In this document: one piece after another, positions 63,170 through 64,000 of the stretch
Numbering within the stretch: position 1 is the stretch's first letter
How the letters are laid out: every line of letters starts with the position of its first letter
Assembly (NCBI RefSeq): GCF_002163875.1
Contig: NZ_CP019333.1
Location: forward strand, 1,122,864 to 1,186,863
DNA: 64,000 bases
Origin: Gilvibacter sp. SZ-19
Lineage (GTDB): Bacteria > Bacteroidota > Bacteroidia > Flavobacteriales > Flavobacteriaceae
Reading direction: 5' to 3'
Made by a program: the position numbers and the translations under genes
The notes under the pieces: generated by a model
Told to the model about the DNA's origin: nothing
Seen by the model: only the letters and a program-made list of their open reading frames with translations
Databases searched by the model: none

Positions 63170-63391
63170 TTATTTGTCTTTATTAAAGCGATTTACACGA
63201 TGTATGACAGAAAACATCGACGCAAAAATAGCAACTAAAGTGATGGTGGTTTCTAAGAAAGAGGTATTAAATTTAGAATCGAGCCAGGTTCCAAGTAAAT
63301 TCCCCAACCAGATGATCAACCCCATCTGCAAGCCGATACTTGAAAAAACTGCCCAGTTCTTAAGTGCTCCGTTTCCCTTTTCTTTTGGCAT
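63170..63391 (-). CDS. atpZ: AtpZ/AtpI-family protein
   Basis: 73 aa, two membrane helices. FSSIGLQMGLIIWLGNLLGT and GTWLDSKFNTSFLETTIT carry the GxWLD motif of AtpZ. With AtpI it is linked to Mg2+ handling and c-ring assembly of ATP synthase. Directly upstream of the small membrane protein gene, stop adjoining start. Confidence 0.9.
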   Translation of the reverse strand: MPKEKGNGALKNWAVFSSIGLQMGLIIWLGNLLGTWLDSKFNTSFLETTITLVAIFASMFSVIHRVNRFNKDK

Positions 63392-63475
63392 TCTTATTCA
63401 GATATAAATTACCATAGATATGGTAAGAGCGAACTTTAATACATGGTAGTCTTGGCCTTTTAGACCTCGCTAGTA

Positions 63476-63928
63476 TTAATTAGATACAGAAACGTCCTGA
63501 CCCTTTTTAGTTGTGCGCACCCCGGCCACTGCGGCGGAAGCACTCAAAGCATCTTCTATAGCATCTTTGGTCAAGCCGCCCATTACACAGGTAGCATTGA
63601 AGTTGGCTCCTGGTTCTACAGCCAGTTTGTTGGCAAATACCTCTCCCTCTATAACAGCCGTAGCGCGTAAGGTCAAAGTACCCGCAACCGTTAGTGTTCC
63701 GGAGATCTTACCTTCTACATCCGCATTTTCACAGTGTAGCGCTCCTTTTAAAGATCCTGTTTTACCGACAACCACCTTAGACGGAGTTGTCAAATTGCCT
63801 TCTACGGTACCTTCGAGCCTGAAGCCGCCTTTTGATTTGATGTCACCAACCAAATGCGTGCCTTCGCTGATCTTGTTCTGATTGGTACGTGTTTCCATTC
63901 CTGGGCGTGATTTTTTGTCAGAAAACAT
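63476..63928 (-). CDS. Bactofilin
   Basis: 150 aa. Right-handed beta-helix repeats of the bactofilin (polymer-forming cytoskeletal) fold: NKISEGTHLVGDIKSKGGFR, LEGTVEGNLTTPSKVVVGKT, NADVEGKISGTLTVAGTLTL, EGEVFANKLAVEPGANFNAT. Flexible N- and C-termini. Makes nucleotide-free filaments used in cell shape or surface assembly. 84 bp before atpZ on the same strand and 5 bp after the stop of the preceding partial gene. Confidence 0.95.
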   Translation of the reverse strand: MFSDKKSRPGMETRTNQNKISEGTHLVGDIKSKGGFRLEGTVEGNLTTPSKVVVGKTGSLKGALHCENADVEGKISGTLTVAGTLTLRATAVIEGEVFANKLAVEPGANFNATCVMGGLTKDAIEDALSASAAVAGVRTTKKGQDVSVSN

Positions 63929-63933
63929 AAGAT

Positions 63934-64000
63934 TTAGTTTTGGGGGTTATCAGGATTCTCAGATTCTTGCTCCAAATAAGCCGCAAGATTCTTGTGTATT
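63934..64000 (-). CDS. C-terminal end of a hypothetical protein (cut by window)
   Basis: Only the last 22 codons are visible, ending IHKNLAAYLEQESENPDNPQ and a final Asn before TAA at 63934-63936. The stop is 5 bp from the bactofilin ATG, so the two are co-transcribed. Nothing can be said about function. Confidence 0.5.
   Translation of the reverse strand, partial: IHKNLAAYLEQESENPDNPQN

Overview
The window looks like a chromosomal segment of a marine-type member of the Flavobacteriaceae (phylum Bacteroidota). The evidence is: two secreted proteases with type IX secretion (T9SS) sorting tails, a GldH gliding-motility lipoprotein, a haem gene order typical of flavobacteria, an ATP synthase operon that ends at the gamma subunit without beta and epsilon, many signal peptides ending in A-Q, sparse Shine-Dalgarno sites, and promoters of the Bacteroidota TTTG/TAnnTTTG type. 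No rRNA, tRNA, CRISPR array, transposase or prophage was seen. Almost all of the window is ordinary, densely packed chromosome.

Layout. 1-9.9 kb (minus strand): a partial secreted vWA-like protein, a PA0069-type radical SAM protein, a crotonase overlapping an orphan sensor kinase, HemJ, an S41 peptidase and a large Asp-box (BNR) repeat protein. 10.3-13.3 kb (plus): a four-gene accessory-looking block of three unknown exported proteins and one CPBP-family membrane protease. 13.3-16.7 kb (minus): MATE exporter, ferrochelatase and an AraC/PchR-like regulator. 16.9-23.9 kb (plus): a haem operon hemA-C-D-E, two accessory genes, then hemF and hemB. 24-28 kb (plus): DinB-like, CNNM/CBS, Ogt, serine hydrolase and a PolB-like exonuclease. 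28-31 kb: M4 protease. 31-33 kb: tandem ABC ATPase. 33-40 kb (minus): ScoAB CoA-transferase, PBP1A, GldH, a PSP1 protein and TrhO. 40.5-43.7 kb: recA, an ECF sigma factor, and a protein joining an anti-sigma-like N-terminus to a beta-barrel. 43.8-48.3 kb: acyltransferase, TrpS, DprA, an HU/SPOR protein and a thioesterase. 48.4-52 kb: S8 protease. 52-57.5 kb (minus): EnvC-like, DUF4292, TPR, nucleotidyltransferase, dUTPase and a small exported protein. 57.6-64 kb (minus): the ATP synthase operon preceded by a small membrane protein, AtpZ and a bactofilin.

How genes work together. Haem synthesis from glutamyl-tRNA to protohaem is nearly complete here (HemA, B, C, D, E, F, J, H; only HemL and the glutamyl-tRNA synthetase are not seen). 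The control point appears to be the divergent AraC/hemA region, which carries a dyad resembling Fur-family (Irr-type) boxes. The 34.8-38.8 kb and 52-57 kb clusters serve envelope and peptidoglycan construction and gliding.

Most interesting non-routine signals: (1) the 10.3-13.3 kb exported-protein/CPBP locus; (2) a stand-alone copy of a domain known from polymorphic toxins inside the haem operon; (3) a nested multi-stem element ending in a U-run between trhO and recA; (4) hairpins between cistrons of the atp operon; (5) perfect short hairpins placed just before several start codons; (6) tandem dyads upstream of the radical SAM gene and overlapping palindromes upstream of the ABC gene. All structural calls were made by eye without folding energies.
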